Source of the DNA: Oceanicaulis sp. | GTDB lineage: Bacteria; Pseudomonadota; Alphaproteobacteria; Caulobacterales; Maricaulaceae | Direction: 5' to 3' | DNA length: 64,000 nucleotides | Assembly: GCA_040112665.1 (NCBI GenBank) | Contig: CP157796.1 | Coordinates: 1,614,813 to 1,678,812 of the forward strand | Part shown: piece by piece, positions 17,484-26,483 of the stretch | Layout: each line of letters starts with the position of its first letter | Position numbering within the stretch: the stretch's first letter is position 1 | Position numbers and translations under genes: made by a program | The notes under the pieces: model-generated | Database searches by the model: none | What the model was told of the DNA's origin: nothing | The model's input: the letters and a program-made list of their open reading frames with translations, nothing else

Positions 17484-17717
17484 TTAGAGAGGCTCGGCCG
17501 GATCGGTGATCTCGCCGGGCACGTCCTGGGGTTCGGGATCGGTGGTGTCGATCGGACCGTCGGGCGGCGCGATGTCGCCCTCGTGCTCGCGCTCGGCTTC
17601 GGTGCGCATGTCCTCGCCCCAGAGCGGGGGCGGGCGTTCGAGATCGCCGCGGATCCCGCATCCCGACAGGACCAGGGCTGCGGCGGCGCCGAGAAAGGCT
17701 GCGGCGTAGGCTCTCAT
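17484..17717 (-). CDS. small lipoprotein, LptM/YifL-like
   Basis: A protein of 77 residues. The ATG at 17717 has a GGGAGACGACGCG ribosome site. The lipoprotein signal peptide ends in VLSGC, and the mature start CGIRGDLERPPPLWGEDM matches the short Pro-rich lipoprotein usually found between argH and lysA or dapF, related to LptM, which assists LptD maturation. An acidic, disordered C-terminus follows (GPIDTTDPEPQDVPGEITDP). It lies 14 bases after argH in the same direction. lysA would be expected next but is absent. Confidence 0.8.
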   Translation of the reverse strand: MRAYAAAFLGAAAALVLSGCGIRGDLERPPPLWGEDMRTEAEREHEGDIAPPDGPIDTTDPEPQDVPGEITDPAEPL

Positions 17718-17731
17718 CGCGTCGTCTCCCT

Positions 17732-19129
17732 TCAAAGGCCCAGCCGGGTTTTCCAGCGTTCGACCTGTTCGCGCACCCGGACCGGCGCGGTCCCGCCATA
17801 GCTCGTCCGGCTGGACATCGAGGCGCGGGCGGACAGCACCGCGTAGACGCCTTCGCCGATGCGCGGCTCGATCTTCTGATACTCGCTGAGCGGCAGTTCG
17901 GCCAGCGGCACGCCGGCCGCTTCCGCCGCCTTCACCGCCGAGCCGGCGACGTGATGGGCGTCACGGAAGGGCATGTCGAGCTCGCGGACGCACCAGTCGG
18001 CGAGATCGGTCGCGTCCGAATAGGCTTCACCGGCGGCGGCCTGCATGACGCCGGTGTCGAAGCTGAGGTCGGCGGCCATGCCCGTCATCGCCGAGATCGC
18101 GAGCGCCAGATCGTCGAACGCGGTGAAGACCAGCGCCTTGTCTTCCTGAAGGTCCTTGGAATAGGCGAGCGGCAGGCCCTTGCAGACCAGGATCAGCCCC
18201 TGAAGCGCGCCCGCGATGCGGCCCGGCTTGGCGCGGACGAGCTCTGCGGCGTCGGGATTGCGCTTTTGCGGCATGATCGAGCTGCCGGTGGAGAACGCGT
18301 CTGTGAGCCTTGCAAAGCCGAACCGGCGCGAGGTCCACAAGACGATCTCCTCGGCGAAACGCGAGAGGTTCACCGCCGTGATCGCCGCCGCGCTGAGCGC
18401 TTCCAGGGCGAAATCCCGGGAGCTGACCGCGTCGAGCGAGTTCGCCATCGGCCGGTCAAAGCCCAGCGCCTTCGCAGTCGCCTCGCGGTCGATGGGAAAG
18501 GCCGTGCCGGCCAGCGCCGCCGCGCCGAGCGGGCTTTCGTTGAGGCGCTTGCGGCAGTCTTCCAGCCGCCCGCGGTCACGCTCGGCGGCTTCGACCCAGC
18601 ACAGAAGGTGATGGCCCAGGCTGATCGGCTGGGCGGTCTGTAGATGGGTGAAGCCGGGCATGACCGTGTCGGCGTGGGCTTCGGCCTGTTTCACCAGCGC
18701 GGCCTGATACGCGGCAAGGCCTTCGCTCGCGGCCTCCAGCGCCTCGCGCAGCCACAGCCGGAAGTCCGTGGCGACCTGGTCGTTTCTGGATCGCGCCGTA
18801 TGCAGACGGCCCGCCGGCGCGCCGATCTTGTCCTTCAGCGCAGCCTCGATATTCATGTGCACGTCTTCAAGCTCGGGCTTCCAGACGAAGCGGCCTGCGC
18901 GTATGTCCTCGCGCACGGCCTCGAGCCCGCGGCGGATCGCCGCCTCGTCTTCGCTTGAAATCACCCCGCAGGCGGCCAACATCGCCGCATGGGCGAGCGA
19001 GCCGGCGACGTCGTGCTCGTAAAGCCGCTTGTCGACGTCGACCGAGGCGTTGATCGCCTGCATCACGGCGGACGGGCCGGCCTTGAAACGGCCGCCCCAC
19101 ATGCCGCTGGGGCCGGTGTCCTCGGTCAT
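17732..19129 (-). CDS. argH: argininosuccinate lyase
   Basis: A protein of 465 residues of the fumarase/aspartase superfamily. It starts [24 protein letters not shown], contains HMNIEAAL and [18 protein letters not shown], then [17 protein letters not shown], and the signature [16 protein letters not shown] carrying the catalytic serine loop. It splits argininosuccinate into arginine and fumarate, the last step of arginine synthesis. It is divergent from tlpA at 19193 across about 60 bases. Confidence 0.97.
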   Translation of the reverse strand: MTEDTGPSGMWGGRFKAGPSAVMQAINASVDVDKRLYEHDVAGSLAHAAMLAACGVISSEDEAAIRRGLEAVREDIRAGRFVWKPELEDVHMNIEAALKDKIGAPAGRLHTARSRNDQVATDFRLWLREALEAASEGLAAYQAALVKQAEAHADTVMPGFTHLQTAQPISLGHHLLCWVEAAERDRGRLEDCRKRLNESPLGAAALAGTAFPIDREATAKALGFDRPMANSLDAVSSRDFALEALSAAAITAVNLSRFAEEIVLWTSRRFGFARLTDAFSTGSSIMPQKRNPDAAELVRAKPGRIAGALQGLILVCKGLPLAYSKDLQEDKALVFTAFDDLALAISAMTGMAADLSFDTGVMQAAAGEAYSDATDLADWCVRELDMPFRDAHHVAGSAVKAAEAAGVPLAELPLSEYQKIEPRIGEGVYAVLSARASMSSRTSYGGTAPVRVREQVERWKTRLGL

Positions 19130-19192
19130 GATCGGATCCTTTTTCTCGGCGGAGCGAAGCGCGCGCCGGACAGTACGAAGACGGGAGCGGGC

Positions 19193-19777
19193 ATGAAAGC
19201 TTTGAGCTTGAAGAACGGTCTGATCGCCGCGGCGCTGATCGGCGGGGCTGCGGTGATTTATGTCGTATTTTCCGCGCTCGTCAGCTCTGAAAAAGGTCCG
19301 ATGGACAGTTTCGCCGTCGGCGCGATGAGCGGTTTCCGCACCGTGTCCGACCCGCCCGACCAGCCGCTGACCGCGCTTCTGACCGGCGAGGGCGATGAGA
19401 TCACCCTCGCCGACAAGCGCGGCAAGGTGGTGCTGGTCAATTTCTGGGCCACCTGGTGCGCGCCCTGCGTGGTGGAGATGCCCTATCTCAACGAGCTGCA
19501 GGCGCGGTACGGCTCAGACGAGTTCGAGGTGGTCGCGGTGTCGATGGACCGCTCCATCGAGGACGCGCGCGCCTTCTATCGCGAGCACGGGCTGACCTCG
19601 CTGGGGCTCTATCACGACCAGTCCTTCCGCGCCGCAATGGCCGCGGGCGCCCGCGGCCTGCCGCTCACCGTTCTGTATGATCCGCACGGCGGAGAGATCG
19701 GCCGGCTCGACGGCGAGGCGGAATGGGCGAGCGAGGAAGCCTTCGCTCTGATCGAGGCCGCGATCGAGCGGTATTAA
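19193..19777 (+). CDS. tlpA: membrane-anchored TlpA-like thioredoxin
   Basis: A protein of 194 residues from the ATG at 19193, preceded by ACGGGAGCGGGC. One N-terminal membrane anchor ([20 protein letters not shown]) is followed by a periplasmic thioredoxin domain with WCAPC at 88-92 ([20 protein letters not shown]) and [12 protein letters not shown], which holds the cis-proline equivalent. TlpA proteins reduce cysteines in periplasmic cytochrome oxidase assembly factors. TlpA next to argH is a conserved alphaproteobacterial pairing. Confidence 0.9.
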   Translation: MKALSLKNGLIAAALIGGAAVIYVVFSALVSSEKGPMDSFAVGAMSGFRTVSDPPDQPLTALLTGEGDEITLADKRGKVVLVNFWATWCAPCVVEMPYLNELQARYGSDEFEVVAVSMDRSIEDARAFYREHGLTSLGLYHDQSFRAAMAAGARGLPLTVLYDPHGGEIGRLDGEAEWASEEAFALIEAAIERY

Positions 19778-19844
19778 CGCAGCTTCATTCGACAGGCGGA
19801 CCGATCGGCGCTCTCATCTGGCTCACAAAGATGGAGACCGCCTC

Positions 19845-20348
19845 ATGATCAGAACCCTCGCGCTCGCCGCAGTCGCCTCCGCCGCCCTCATTCAGCCCGC
19901 CGCCGCACAGGAGACGCCTGAGGCGGCGGTGCACGCGCTCTACGACGTCATCTCCGGCCCGGTCGGCGAGGCCCGCGACTGGGACCGCTTCCGCGCGATG
20001 TTCCTGGACGGCGCGCAGATGACGATCCTCGCGCCCACGCCCGAAGGCGGCGAACGGCTCGTGGTCTGGAGCGTGGAGGATTACATCGACCGCAACGGCG
20101 AGGCGCTGTCGCAGATCGGCTTCACCGAGACCGAAACCCGCGGCGAAACGGTCACTTATGGCGGGCTGGCCGTCGTGATCAGCGCCTATGACGCGGTGCG
20201 CGCGGACACCGGCGAGACCGTCGCCACCGGGGTGAACACCATCACGCTCGCTCGCGACGGCGAGGTCTGGAAAGTCGCAGCCCTCGCCTGGCGGCCGGCC
20301 ACCCCCGACTGGCCGGTGGACCGCGCGTTCGAGGCGTTCGGCGACTGA
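19845..20348 (+). CDS. secreted NTF2-like (SnoaL-fold) protein
   Basis: A protein of 167 residues with a signal peptide (MIRTLALAAVASAALIQPAA, cleaved near AAAQ). The mature domain resembles the NTF2-like fold: EAAVHALYDVISGPVGEARDWDRF-type helix, MFLDGAQMTI, then VWKVAALAWRP at the end of the sheet. Members are small ligand-binding or enzyme-like scaffolds. The function here is unknown. It lies between tlpA and the permease on the same strand without close coupling. Confidence 0.75.
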   Translation: MIRTLALAAVASAALIQPAAAQETPEAAVHALYDVISGPVGEARDWDRFRAMFLDGAQMTILAPTPEGGERLVVWSVEDYIDRNGEALSQIGFTETETRGETVTYGGLAVVISAYDAVRADTGETVATGVNTITLARDGEVWKVAALAWRPATPDWPVDRAFEAFGD

Positions 20349-20427
20349 CACGGGACGCGGCGCGGGCGCGGCGCCGGACCGAGACCTGCGCGCTGGAACG
20401 GCTGCGCTCCGCCGCCGTTGTCAGGCG

Positions 20428-21675
20428 ATGGCCGATCAGGAACATGCCTCTGAAAGCGAAAGCGGGCTGAAGCGCTCGCTCGGGCTCAGCGGGCTGACCT
20501 TCTACGGGGTCGGCACGGTGCTGGGCGCAGGGATTTTCGTGGTCGTCGGCGAGGTCGTCGCCGAAGCCGGAGCGCTTTCCCCGCTCGCTTACATCTTCGC
20601 CGGGCTGGTCGCGCTGACCACCGCCCTGTCCTTCGCCGAGCTCGGCGCGCGCATCCCGACCGCGGGCGGGCCCATCGATTATGTCGAGCAGGCGTTCGGG
20701 GTCAGCTGGCTCGCCAATCTCACCGGATGGGCGCTGGCGATCGCGAACATCGTGTCGGGCGCGACGATCACCACCGGGTTCGTAAGCTATCTCAGCGCCT
20801 TCATCGACGTTCCGTTCTGGATGGCCGCCACGGGCCTGCTGCTGCTTCTGGGCGTGATCTCGATCGCCGGGATCAAGCAGAGCGCGTGGTTCATGACGGT
20901 GACCACGGTGATCGGCCTGATCACGCTCGTCGTGGTGATCTGGGCGCGGCGCGACGCGGTGATGTCCGCCCCCGCCGAGATGACCGAAGCGTTCGGCCAG
21001 CTCGACGCCACGATGCTCGCAGGCCTTTATGCGGGCGCGTTCCTGGCCTTCTATTCCTTCATCGGTTTCGGCGACATGGCCCAGACCGCAGAGGAGACGC
21101 GTGACGTCTCGAGAACCCTGCCCTGGGCGATCGTGCTCACCCTCGTCACCGTCTTCGTCTTTTACGTGCTCATTTCCGCCGCGCTGATCGGCGGCGAGCC
21201 GGTGGACTGGAAAGCCGCCGAAGCGCCGGTGGTCCGGGCTGCGGAGATCGAAGGCTATCCCGCGTTGCCAATCGGCGTCGCGAGCCTTCTGGTGATCGTC
21301 AACGGCGGGCTGACCCAGATCGTCACGGCGGCGCGTTTGCTGCTCGATCTGGGACGCGACGGGCGCGGCGCGCCGGGCTGGCTGGGCCGGGTCAATCCGC
21401 GCACCAGCACCCCCGTCCCGGCGACGCTTCTTGTGCTGGCGGTGGTGCTGGCCCTGACCCTGGCGGTCCCCCTCGCGGGTCTTGCGAACGCGACCAGCCT
21501 GGTGGTCCTCGTGGTCTTCGTGGCGGTGAACGCCGCGCTCTGGCGGCTGAAGACGCAAGGCCAGCCGGACGGGCCGCCTGACATACCGATCGTCATACCG
21601 ATCGCCGGGGTGATCCTGTCCACGCTGGCCGCCGCCGGTCAGATCGCGCTCTGGGCCGGGGTCGTCTCCACCTAG
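20428..21675 (+). CDS. APC-family amino acid permease
   Basis: A protein of 415 residues with about eleven membrane helices. The first helix carries the APC substrate signature (FYGVGTVLGAGIFVVVGEV), and helix 6 contains FLAFYSFIGFGDMAQTAEET, typical of amino acid/polyamine/organocation transporters. It is slightly shorter than the usual 430-480 residues, consistent with one missing C-terminal helix. Substrate is unknown. It converges with the gene at 21672, sharing a CTAG that supplies both stop codons. Confidence 0.88.
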   Translation: MADQEHASESESGLKRSLGLSGLTFYGVGTVLGAGIFVVVGEVVAEAGALSPLAYIFAGLVALTTALSFAELGARIPTAGGPIDYVEQAFGVSWLANLTGWALAIANIVSGATITTGFVSYLSAFIDVPFWMAATGLLLLLGVISIAGIKQSAWFMTVTTVIGLITLVVVIWARRDAVMSAPAEMTEAFGQLDATMLAGLYAGAFLAFYSFIGFGDMAQTAEETRDVSRTLPWAIVLTLVTVFVFYVLISAALIGGEPVDWKAAEAPVVRAAEIEGYPALPIGVASLLVIVNGGLTQIVTAARLLLDLGRDGRGAPGWLGRVNPRTSTPVPATLLVLAVVLALTLAVPLAGLANATSLVVLVVFVAVNAALWRLKTQGQPDGPPDIPIVIPIAGVILSTLAAAGQIALWAGVVST

Positions 21676-22193
21676 TCGATCGGCTCCCAGCCCCCGTCCG
21701 GGGTGCGGCACAGGGTAAGGGTCTCGCTGACATAATCGCCCTCAGGGGAGAAGAATTCCGCGTCCGCGCGCCGGCAGGACTGATCGCCATAGCCCTGGAT
21801 CGGCGCGCCGGCGTGCACCACGCCGCGATAGCCGGTGGCCGGGTTGCGCCAGAAGGCTGCGTCGTCATTGTCGAACGCGATCCTGGAGGCGGTGCTGAAC
21901 TGCGCCCGGTCGCAATCAGACAGCGCCGCGCCCAGCCGGGCGCCGGTGTCGGTGTCGCCCAGAAGCGCGCCGAGGATCACGCCCGCCGCGCTGGCTTCGG
22001 TGTTCGCGCACGCCGCTTCAAAATAGCGGAAATCCCGGCCGGCGAAGCGCTCCATGTACTCGGCGGGGTAGTCGCCGGTCTTATCGCGATAGCCGTGTGC
22101 GGGCGCGTGGTCGGGGGGATCGGTCAGGGCGGGCACGGCCAGGACCAGGGCGGCGATGCCGCCAAGGGCGGCGGTGGTGACGATGCGGCTCAT
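21672..22193 (-). CDS. secreted surface-antigen-like protein (RT0821/Lpp0805 type)
   Basis: A protein of 173 residues. The ATG at 22193 is chosen for its GAGGAGCCGAAG ribosome site. A signal peptide of about 25 residues precedes a small glycine-rich helix hairpin (AAGVILGALLGDTDTGARLG) and a beta domain with FWRNPATGYRGVV, CRRADAEFF and LTLCRTPDGGWEPID. That WxNPxTG...CR...CRxxDGxW order is the pattern of the 16/17-kDa surface antigen domain family. It is probably outer-membrane or periplasmic; function unknown. Confidence 0.7.
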   Translation of the reverse strand: MSRIVTTAALGGIAALVLAVPALTDPPDHAPAHGYRDKTGDYPAEYMERFAGRDFRYFEAACANTEASAAGVILGALLGDTDTGARLGAALSDCDRAQFSTASRIAFDNDDAAFWRNPATGYRGVVHAGAPIQGYGDQSCRRADAEFFSPEGDYVSETLTLCRTPDGGWEPID

Positions 22194-22369
22194 CTTCGGC
22201 TCCTCAACTGACTGAATAGATGAATAATCGCGCATATAACCGGCGGCCCGGCGCGCCGGTTCCTGCGCCATATTCCCGGCGCCAGCCCGCCGCTCAAGAG
22301 GCGGAACCGCTCGCCCGCGCCCGCCGTTCGCCCCTCTGAGATCATCCCCCGAGACCGAGGAGAGCGGCT

Positions 22370-23002
22370 ATGAAAGTGCTACTGGCAGGCGCGCACGGCG
22401 CAGTGGGCGAACATCTGATCCGGGCGCTGCACGCGCGCGGCCACGAGGTCACCGCCGGCGTCCGTGACGCGGACCAATTTCCCGAAATGAAGGCCGACGG
22501 CGCCGAGCCTGTGATGCTCGACCTCACAACGCCCGAGCAGTTCGACGCCGCCCTATCGGGCGCGGACGCGGTGATCTTCGCCGCCGGCTCCAAGGGCCAG
22601 GCGCTCGAAGACGTGGACCGGGACGGCGCGAAGGCCCTGGCCGATCACGCCCGCCAGACCGGGACCGATCGCTTCGTCATGCTCAGCTCGATCATGGCCG
22701 ACCGGCCCGAGGAGGGTCCCGAAAAGCTCCAGCCGTATCTTCACGCCAAGCACGAGGCGGACGAGCACCTCAAGCAGAGCGGGCTGGACTGGACAATCGT
22801 GCGCCCCGGGGGGCTGACCGACGACGCGCCGACCGGCCAGATCCGCACCGGTCAGGGTTTCGAGGGCGAGGACGCGGTGATCCCGCGCGCCGACGTCGCC
22901 GAAACCCTGGCCGTCGCGCTGGGCGACCCGGGCACGATCGGCAAGACCTTCGAAATCATCAGCGGCGACGTGGTGATCGAAGAGGCGCTTAAGGAGGTTT
23001 AG
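22370..23002 (+). CDS. atypical short-chain dehydrogenase, NAD(P)-binding (YwnB/YhfK-like)
   Basis: A protein of 210 residues beginning MKVLLAGAHGAVGEHLIRAL, an atypical SDR with glycine motif GAHGAVG at 7-13. VIFAAGSKGQ and FVMLSSIMADRPEEGPE follow, with YLHAKHEADEHLKQSGLDWT-type active-site context, where Tyr and Lys are spaced YxxxK, and IVRPGGLTDD. This fits NAD(P)H-binding SDR a5-like proteins such as YwnB and YhfK. Substrate is unknown. It ends at a strong bidirectional terminator shared with etfA. Confidence 0.85.
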   Translation: MKVLLAGAHGAVGEHLIRALHARGHEVTAGVRDADQFPEMKADGAEPVMLDLTTPEQFDAALSGADAVIFAAGSKGQALEDVDRDGAKALADHARQTGTDRFVMLSSIMADRPEEGPEKLQPYLHAKHEADEHLKQSGLDWTIVRPGGLTDDAPTGQIRTGQGFEGEDAVIPRADVAETLAVALGDPGTIGKTFEIISGDVVIEEALKEV

Positions 23003-23023
23003 AGAATTTCGGGAACGCCCGAC

Positions 23024-23056
23024 AAAAAAGCCCCGGAGCGGCGCTCCGGGGCTTTC
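23024..23056. terminator. bidirectional intrinsic terminator between SDR gene and etfA
   Basis: A perfect ten-base stem, GCCCCGGAGC at 23030-23039 with GCTCCGGGGC at 23043-23052, is flanked by an A-run on the left and T-run on the right. It can therefore end transcripts arriving from either side. Confidence 0.9.
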
Positions 23057-23079
23057 TCGTTTCAGCGGATCAAAAAGAC

Positions 23080-24021
23080 CTAGTAGCCGATCTTGCCGAG
23101 CTCTTCTTCGAGCGCGGGCACGGCCTGGAACAGGTCTGCGACCAGGCCGTAATCGGCGACCGAGAAGATCGGCGCCTCTTCGTCCTTATTGATCGCGACG
23201 ATGACCTTGGAGTCCTTCATCCCGGCCAGGTGCTGGATCGCGCCGGAAATGCCGACCGCGATGTAGAGCTCGGGCGCGACGACCTTGCCGGTCTGGCCGA
23301 CCTGGTAGTCGTTGGGCACGAAGCCCGCATCCACCGCGGCGCGGCTGGCGCCCACGGCGGCGTTGAGCTTGTCGGCGACCTTTTCGAGGATCTCGAAATT
23401 CTCGCCATTGCCCATGCCGCGGCCGCCGGAAATGACGATCTTGGCCTGGCTGAGCTCGGGGCGGTCGGACTTCGACAGCTCCTCGGAGACGAATTCCGAC
23501 GCCGCGCTGGGTGCGGGCGTGTCGATCGTCTCGACGCTCGCCGAACCGCCGTCGCCGGCTTTCTCAAACGTCGTCGGACGGACCGTGATCACTTTCTTCG
23601 CGTCGGACGACCTCACCGTCATCATCGCGTTGCCCGCATAGATCGGGCGGATGAAGGTGTCCGCGCCCTCGACCGCGGTGATGTCGGAGATGATCGCCAC
23701 GTCCAGCTTGGCGGCTACGCGGGGCATGAAGTTCTTGCCCACGGTGGTGGCCGCGGCGAGGATCGCGTCATAGCCGTCGGCGACCGAGAGAACGACGGTC
23801 TCCATCGCTTCGGCCATCTTCTTGCCCAGCGGCTCGCTTTCGGCGTGCAGCACCTTGGCCACGCCGTCGAGCTTGGAGGCGGCTTCGGCCGCGCCGCCGG
23901 CGTCCTTGCCGGCGACCAGGACGTGGATGTCGCCGCCGATACCCTTCGCCGCGGTGATCACCGCGCGCGTGGCGTCGTTCAGCGACGCATTGTCATGTTC
24001 TGCGATGACGAGCACGGACAT
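23080..24021 (-). CDS. etfA: electron transfer flavoprotein alpha subunit
   Basis: A protein of 313 residues. The N-terminal domain starts [20 protein letters not shown], and the C-terminal FAD domain contains [40 protein letters not shown] and the conserved [20 protein letters not shown] signature. With EtfB it carries electrons from acyl-CoA and other dehydrogenases to ETF:quinone oxidoreductase. It starts immediately after the etfB stop, so the two are co-translated. Confidence 0.97.
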   Translation of the reverse strand: MSVLVIAEHDNASLNDATRAVITAAKGIGGDIHVLVAGKDAGGAAEAASKLDGVAKVLHAESEPLGKKMAEAMETVVLSVADGYDAILAAATTVGKNFMPRVAAKLDVAIISDITAVEGADTFIRPIYAGNAMMTVRSSDAKKVITVRPTTFEKAGDGGSASVETIDTPAPSAASEFVSEELSKSDRPELSQAKIVISGGRGMGNGENFEILEKVADKLNAAVGASRAAVDAGFVPNDYQVGQTGKVVAPELYIAVGISGAIQHLAGMKDSKVIVAINKDEEAPIFSVADYGLVADLFQAVPALEEELGKIGY

Positions 24022-24771
24022 CTAGAGCACCCCCGCTTCGTTCTTCAGCTTGTCGACCAGTTGCTCGACGCTTTCCACCTTGATGCCGGCTTCGCGCTTG
24101 GGCGGCTCGGTGACCTTGAGCACTTGCAGGCGCGGGCTGACGTCCACGCCGAAATCGTCAGGCGTCTTGGCGTCGATGGGCTTGCGCTTGGCCTTCATGA
24201 TGTTGGGCAGCGAGGCGTAGCGCGGCTCGTTCAGGCGAAGGTCGGTCGTGATGATGCCGGGCAGGGCGATCTTGATGGTCTGCAGACCGCCGTCGATCTC
24301 CCGGGTCACGTTCAGCCCGCCGTCGGCCTTTTCGACCTTGGAGGCGAAGGTGGCCTGCGGCCAGCCCAGCAGCGCGCCGAGCATCTGACCGGTGGCGTTG
24401 CTGTCGTCGTCGATCGCCTGCTTGCCGAGGATGACGAGGTCGGGGCTTTCGGCCTCGACGATCCCCTTGAGGATCTTCGCCACGGCCAGCGGCTCGACCA
24501 CCGCGTCGGTGGTCACGTGGATGCCGCGATCCGCGCCCATGGCCAGGGCCGTGCGGATCGTTTCCTGGGCCTGGGCCGGGCCGATGGAGACCGCGACGAT
24601 CTCTTCGGCGTCGCCCTTTTCCTTCAGGCGGATGGCCTCTTCGACGGCGATTTCGTCGAAGGGGTTCATGCTCATCTTCACGTTCGCCAGGTCGACCCCG
24701 GTCTGGTCGGGCTTGACCCGGACCTTCACGTTATAGTCGACCACCCGTTTGACGGGGACGAGGATCTTCAT
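24022..24771 (-). CDS. etfB: electron transfer flavoprotein beta subunit
   Basis: A protein of 249 residues starting [20 protein letters not shown]. It has [37 protein letters not shown] and an AMP-binding [21 protein letters not shown], followed by the EtfB signature around [20 protein letters not shown]. It forms the heterodimeric ETF with etfA directly downstream. About 220 bases upstream are gene-free and must hold the promoter. Confidence 0.97.
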   Translation of the reverse strand: MKILVPVKRVVDYNVKVRVKPDQTGVDLANVKMSMNPFDEIAVEEAIRLKEKGDAEEIVAVSIGPAQAQETIRTALAMGADRGIHVTTDAVVEPLAVAKILKGIVEAESPDLVILGKQAIDDDSNATGQMLGALLGWPQATFASKVEKADGGLNVTREIDGGLQTIKIALPGIITTDLRLNEPRYASLPNIMKAKRKPIDAKTPDDFGVDVSPRLQVLKVTEPPKREAGIKVESVEQLVDKLKNEAGVL

Positions 24772-24994
24772 CGACGGCTCCGGTCTGTTGTTGCGTGCAA
24801 GGGCGGCCGGGGAGGGCTGGCCGCCCGACTTATGTCAGGCTTGAAACTAGGCGCGGAACCTGCCCTCGCCACCTTTCGAAGTCAACGCGCCGCAGGCGGC
24901 GTGTCCGGACATATCGCACGCCTGCGCGAAATGCGAACGGCCGGCGCCGGATCGCTCCGCCGCCGGCCGCGCATGGAGCCTCGAGGGGAGGGGC

Positions 24995-25618
24995 TTATTC
25001 GGACGCGTCGTCTTCGGACGTCACCAGCGCCAGCTCGGTCTCGATCGAAAGATCGATCTCGTCGGACACCGCCGGCGCGGCGTAGCCCAGACCCCACTCG
25101 GAGCGGATGATCGTGCCGCTGGCGGACAGGCCGGCGACCTGCTGGCCTTCGCGGAAGGGATGATCGCCGAGATGGTTGAGCGTGACGTCGAGCGTGACCG
25201 GCTTGGTCGTGCCCAGAAGCGTGAGGTCGCCGGTCATCGTGCCGGTCTCGCCGTCTTCGGTCTCAAAGCCGGTCGCGACGAAGCGGGCGGTCGGATACTC
25301 TTCGGTGTTGAAGAGATCGCCGCTGTTGAGGTGGCCGATGAACCGGTCCTGGTTCGCGCCGACCCAGAACCCGCCGGGCAGGTTGAAGGTGATGTCGACG
25401 GTGGAGTTCTCCGGCTCTTCGAAGTCGAGCAGCAGGACGCCGTCGTAATCGGTGAAATGGATCGACTGCTCGGACATGCCGAGATGGTTCCAGGTCGCGC
25501 GGATCGTGGTGTGGGATTTGTCGAACTCGTACTCGGCCGGCTCGGCGAAGGCGGCGCCGGTGAGCACGGGCGCGGCGAGGAAGGCGGCCAGCGAGGCGGC
25601 GGCGTAAGCGGTCTTCAT
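24995..25618 (-). CDS. YceI-family periplasmic lipid-binding protein
   Basis: A protein of 207 residues with a signal peptide (AYAAASLAAFLAAPVLTGAAFA). The YceI domain shows YEFDKSHTTIRATWNHLGMS, FWVGANQDRFIGHLNSGDLFN, EYPTARFVATGFE and LTLLGTTKPVTLDVTLNHLG. YceI proteins are lipocalin-like barrels that bind isoprenoids such as ubiquinone-like molecules. The acidic tail (TSEDDASE) is unusual but short. It lies between cobO and etfB, where related genomes often have no gene. Confidence 0.92.
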   Translation of the reverse strand: MKTAYAAASLAAFLAAPVLTGAAFAEPAEYEFDKSHTTIRATWNHLGMSEQSIHFTDYDGVLLLDFEEPENSTVDITFNLPGGFWVGANQDRFIGHLNSGDLFNTEEYPTARFVATGFETEDGETGTMTGDLTLLGTTKPVTLDVTLNHLGDHPFREGQQVAGLSASGTIIRSEWGLGYAAPAVSDEIDLSIETELALVTSEDDASE

Positions 25619-25746
25619 GGGTCGTCCCTTCAGGTCTCTGTCGCATCACGTGCGGCGTCGCGCCGCAGCGGTGAACTTGGGCGCCGCGACGCCGCTTCGC
25701 CACCCTCCGGCGCGAAATTTCGGGTTTCCAGGACGGAAAGACTGGC

Positions 25747-26322
25747 CTAGCGGCTTGCGCCGGGCGTCCATTTCACATCGCCGCGACCCTCGTCGTTGGC
25801 GATGCGCGCGGCGACGAACAACAAGTCCGACAGACGGTTGAGATAGGTGATCACAGGCTCGCTCACCGGCTCGCCGGTGGAGGCCAGCGCCACCACGCGC
25901 CGCTCGGCGCGCCGGGTGATCGTGCGGGCGAGATGCAGGCGGGCGGCGGCTTCGGTCCCGCCGGGCAGCACGAAGCTGTCCAGCGGGTCGAGCCGGGAAT
26001 TGAGCGCATCGATCTCGGTCTCGAGCCGCGTGGTCTGCCCCGCGGTCATGCGCAGCGGCTCCCATTCGAGTTTTTCGCCCCGGCCGGGCACGCACAGATC
26101 CGCGCCCAGATCGAACAGGTCGTTCTGAACGCGCAGCAGGATCACGGCCAGCTCATGGCCCGGGTCGAGCGCGGCCAGCGCTACGCCGATCGCTGCGTTG
26201 GCCTCGTCGACCGTACCGTAAGCCTCCACGCGCGGGTCGTGCTTGTCGGCTTCGCTCATGTCGCCCAGGCGCGTGCGGCCTGCGTCGCCGGTCTTGGTGT
26301 AGATTTTCGTCAGTCGGACCAT
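25747..26322 (-). CDS. cob(I)alamin adenosyltransferase, PduO type
   Basis: A protein of 191 residues from the ATG at 26322, preceded by a GGAGC ribosome site; an upstream extension gives an implausible N-terminus. It contains VRLTKIYTKTGDAGRTRLGD (ATP P-loop), RVEAYGTVDEANAAIG, FVLPGGTEAAARLHLARTIT-type motif, RRAERRVV and YLNRLSDLLFVAARIAN. This is the PduO/MMAB family, not CobA/CobO. It adenosylates cobalamin for B12-dependent enzymes. Proximity to etfBA is common in alphaproteobacteria. Confidence 0.93.
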   Translation of the reverse strand: MVRLTKIYTKTGDAGRTRLGDMSEADKHDPRVEAYGTVDEANAAIGVALAALDPGHELAVILLRVQNDLFDLGADLCVPGRGEKLEWEPLRMTAGQTTRLETEIDALNSRLDPLDSFVLPGGTEAAARLHLARTITRRAERRVVALASTGEPVSEPVITYLNRLSDLLFVAARIANDEGRGDVKWTPGASR

Positions 26323-26394
26323 GGGGGCTCCTTCCGCCGCGAAGCTAGTGCCGGCCGAGGGCTCGCGCAAACCGCCGCGCCGAAAATTCCTGAT

Positions 26395-26410
26395 GTAACC
26401 CGCAGGTTAC
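26395..26410. promoter_or_regulatory. perfect palindrome in the cob/hydrolase divergent region
   Basis: GTAACCCGCAGGTTAC is a perfect inverted repeat with six-base arms and a four-base spacer. It is followed by TTGACG at 26413, a good -35 element for the rightward gene at 26484. GTTAC recurs at 26441 and GGTTAC at 26460. It is a candidate operator for the beta-lactamase-like gene; the regulator is unknown. Confidence 0.5.
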
Positions 26411-26483
26411 TCTTGACGGTGGGTTCGCCGTGGGTCATGTGTTACGAACGTCACCTTTGGGTTACACGCACGAAAGGCCCGCC

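Noticed and set aside
20242..21711. Open frame of 489 codons antisense to the APC permease
   Set aside because: It has the His/Arg/Asp-rich composition of a complement frame and no start signal or known domain.
23230..25110. Open frame of 626 codons on the plus strand opposite etfA and etfB
   Set aside because: Its protein is an Asp/His/Arg/Gly-rich low-complexity string, a typical antisense shadow of GC-rich genes. etfBA on the other strand are certain.
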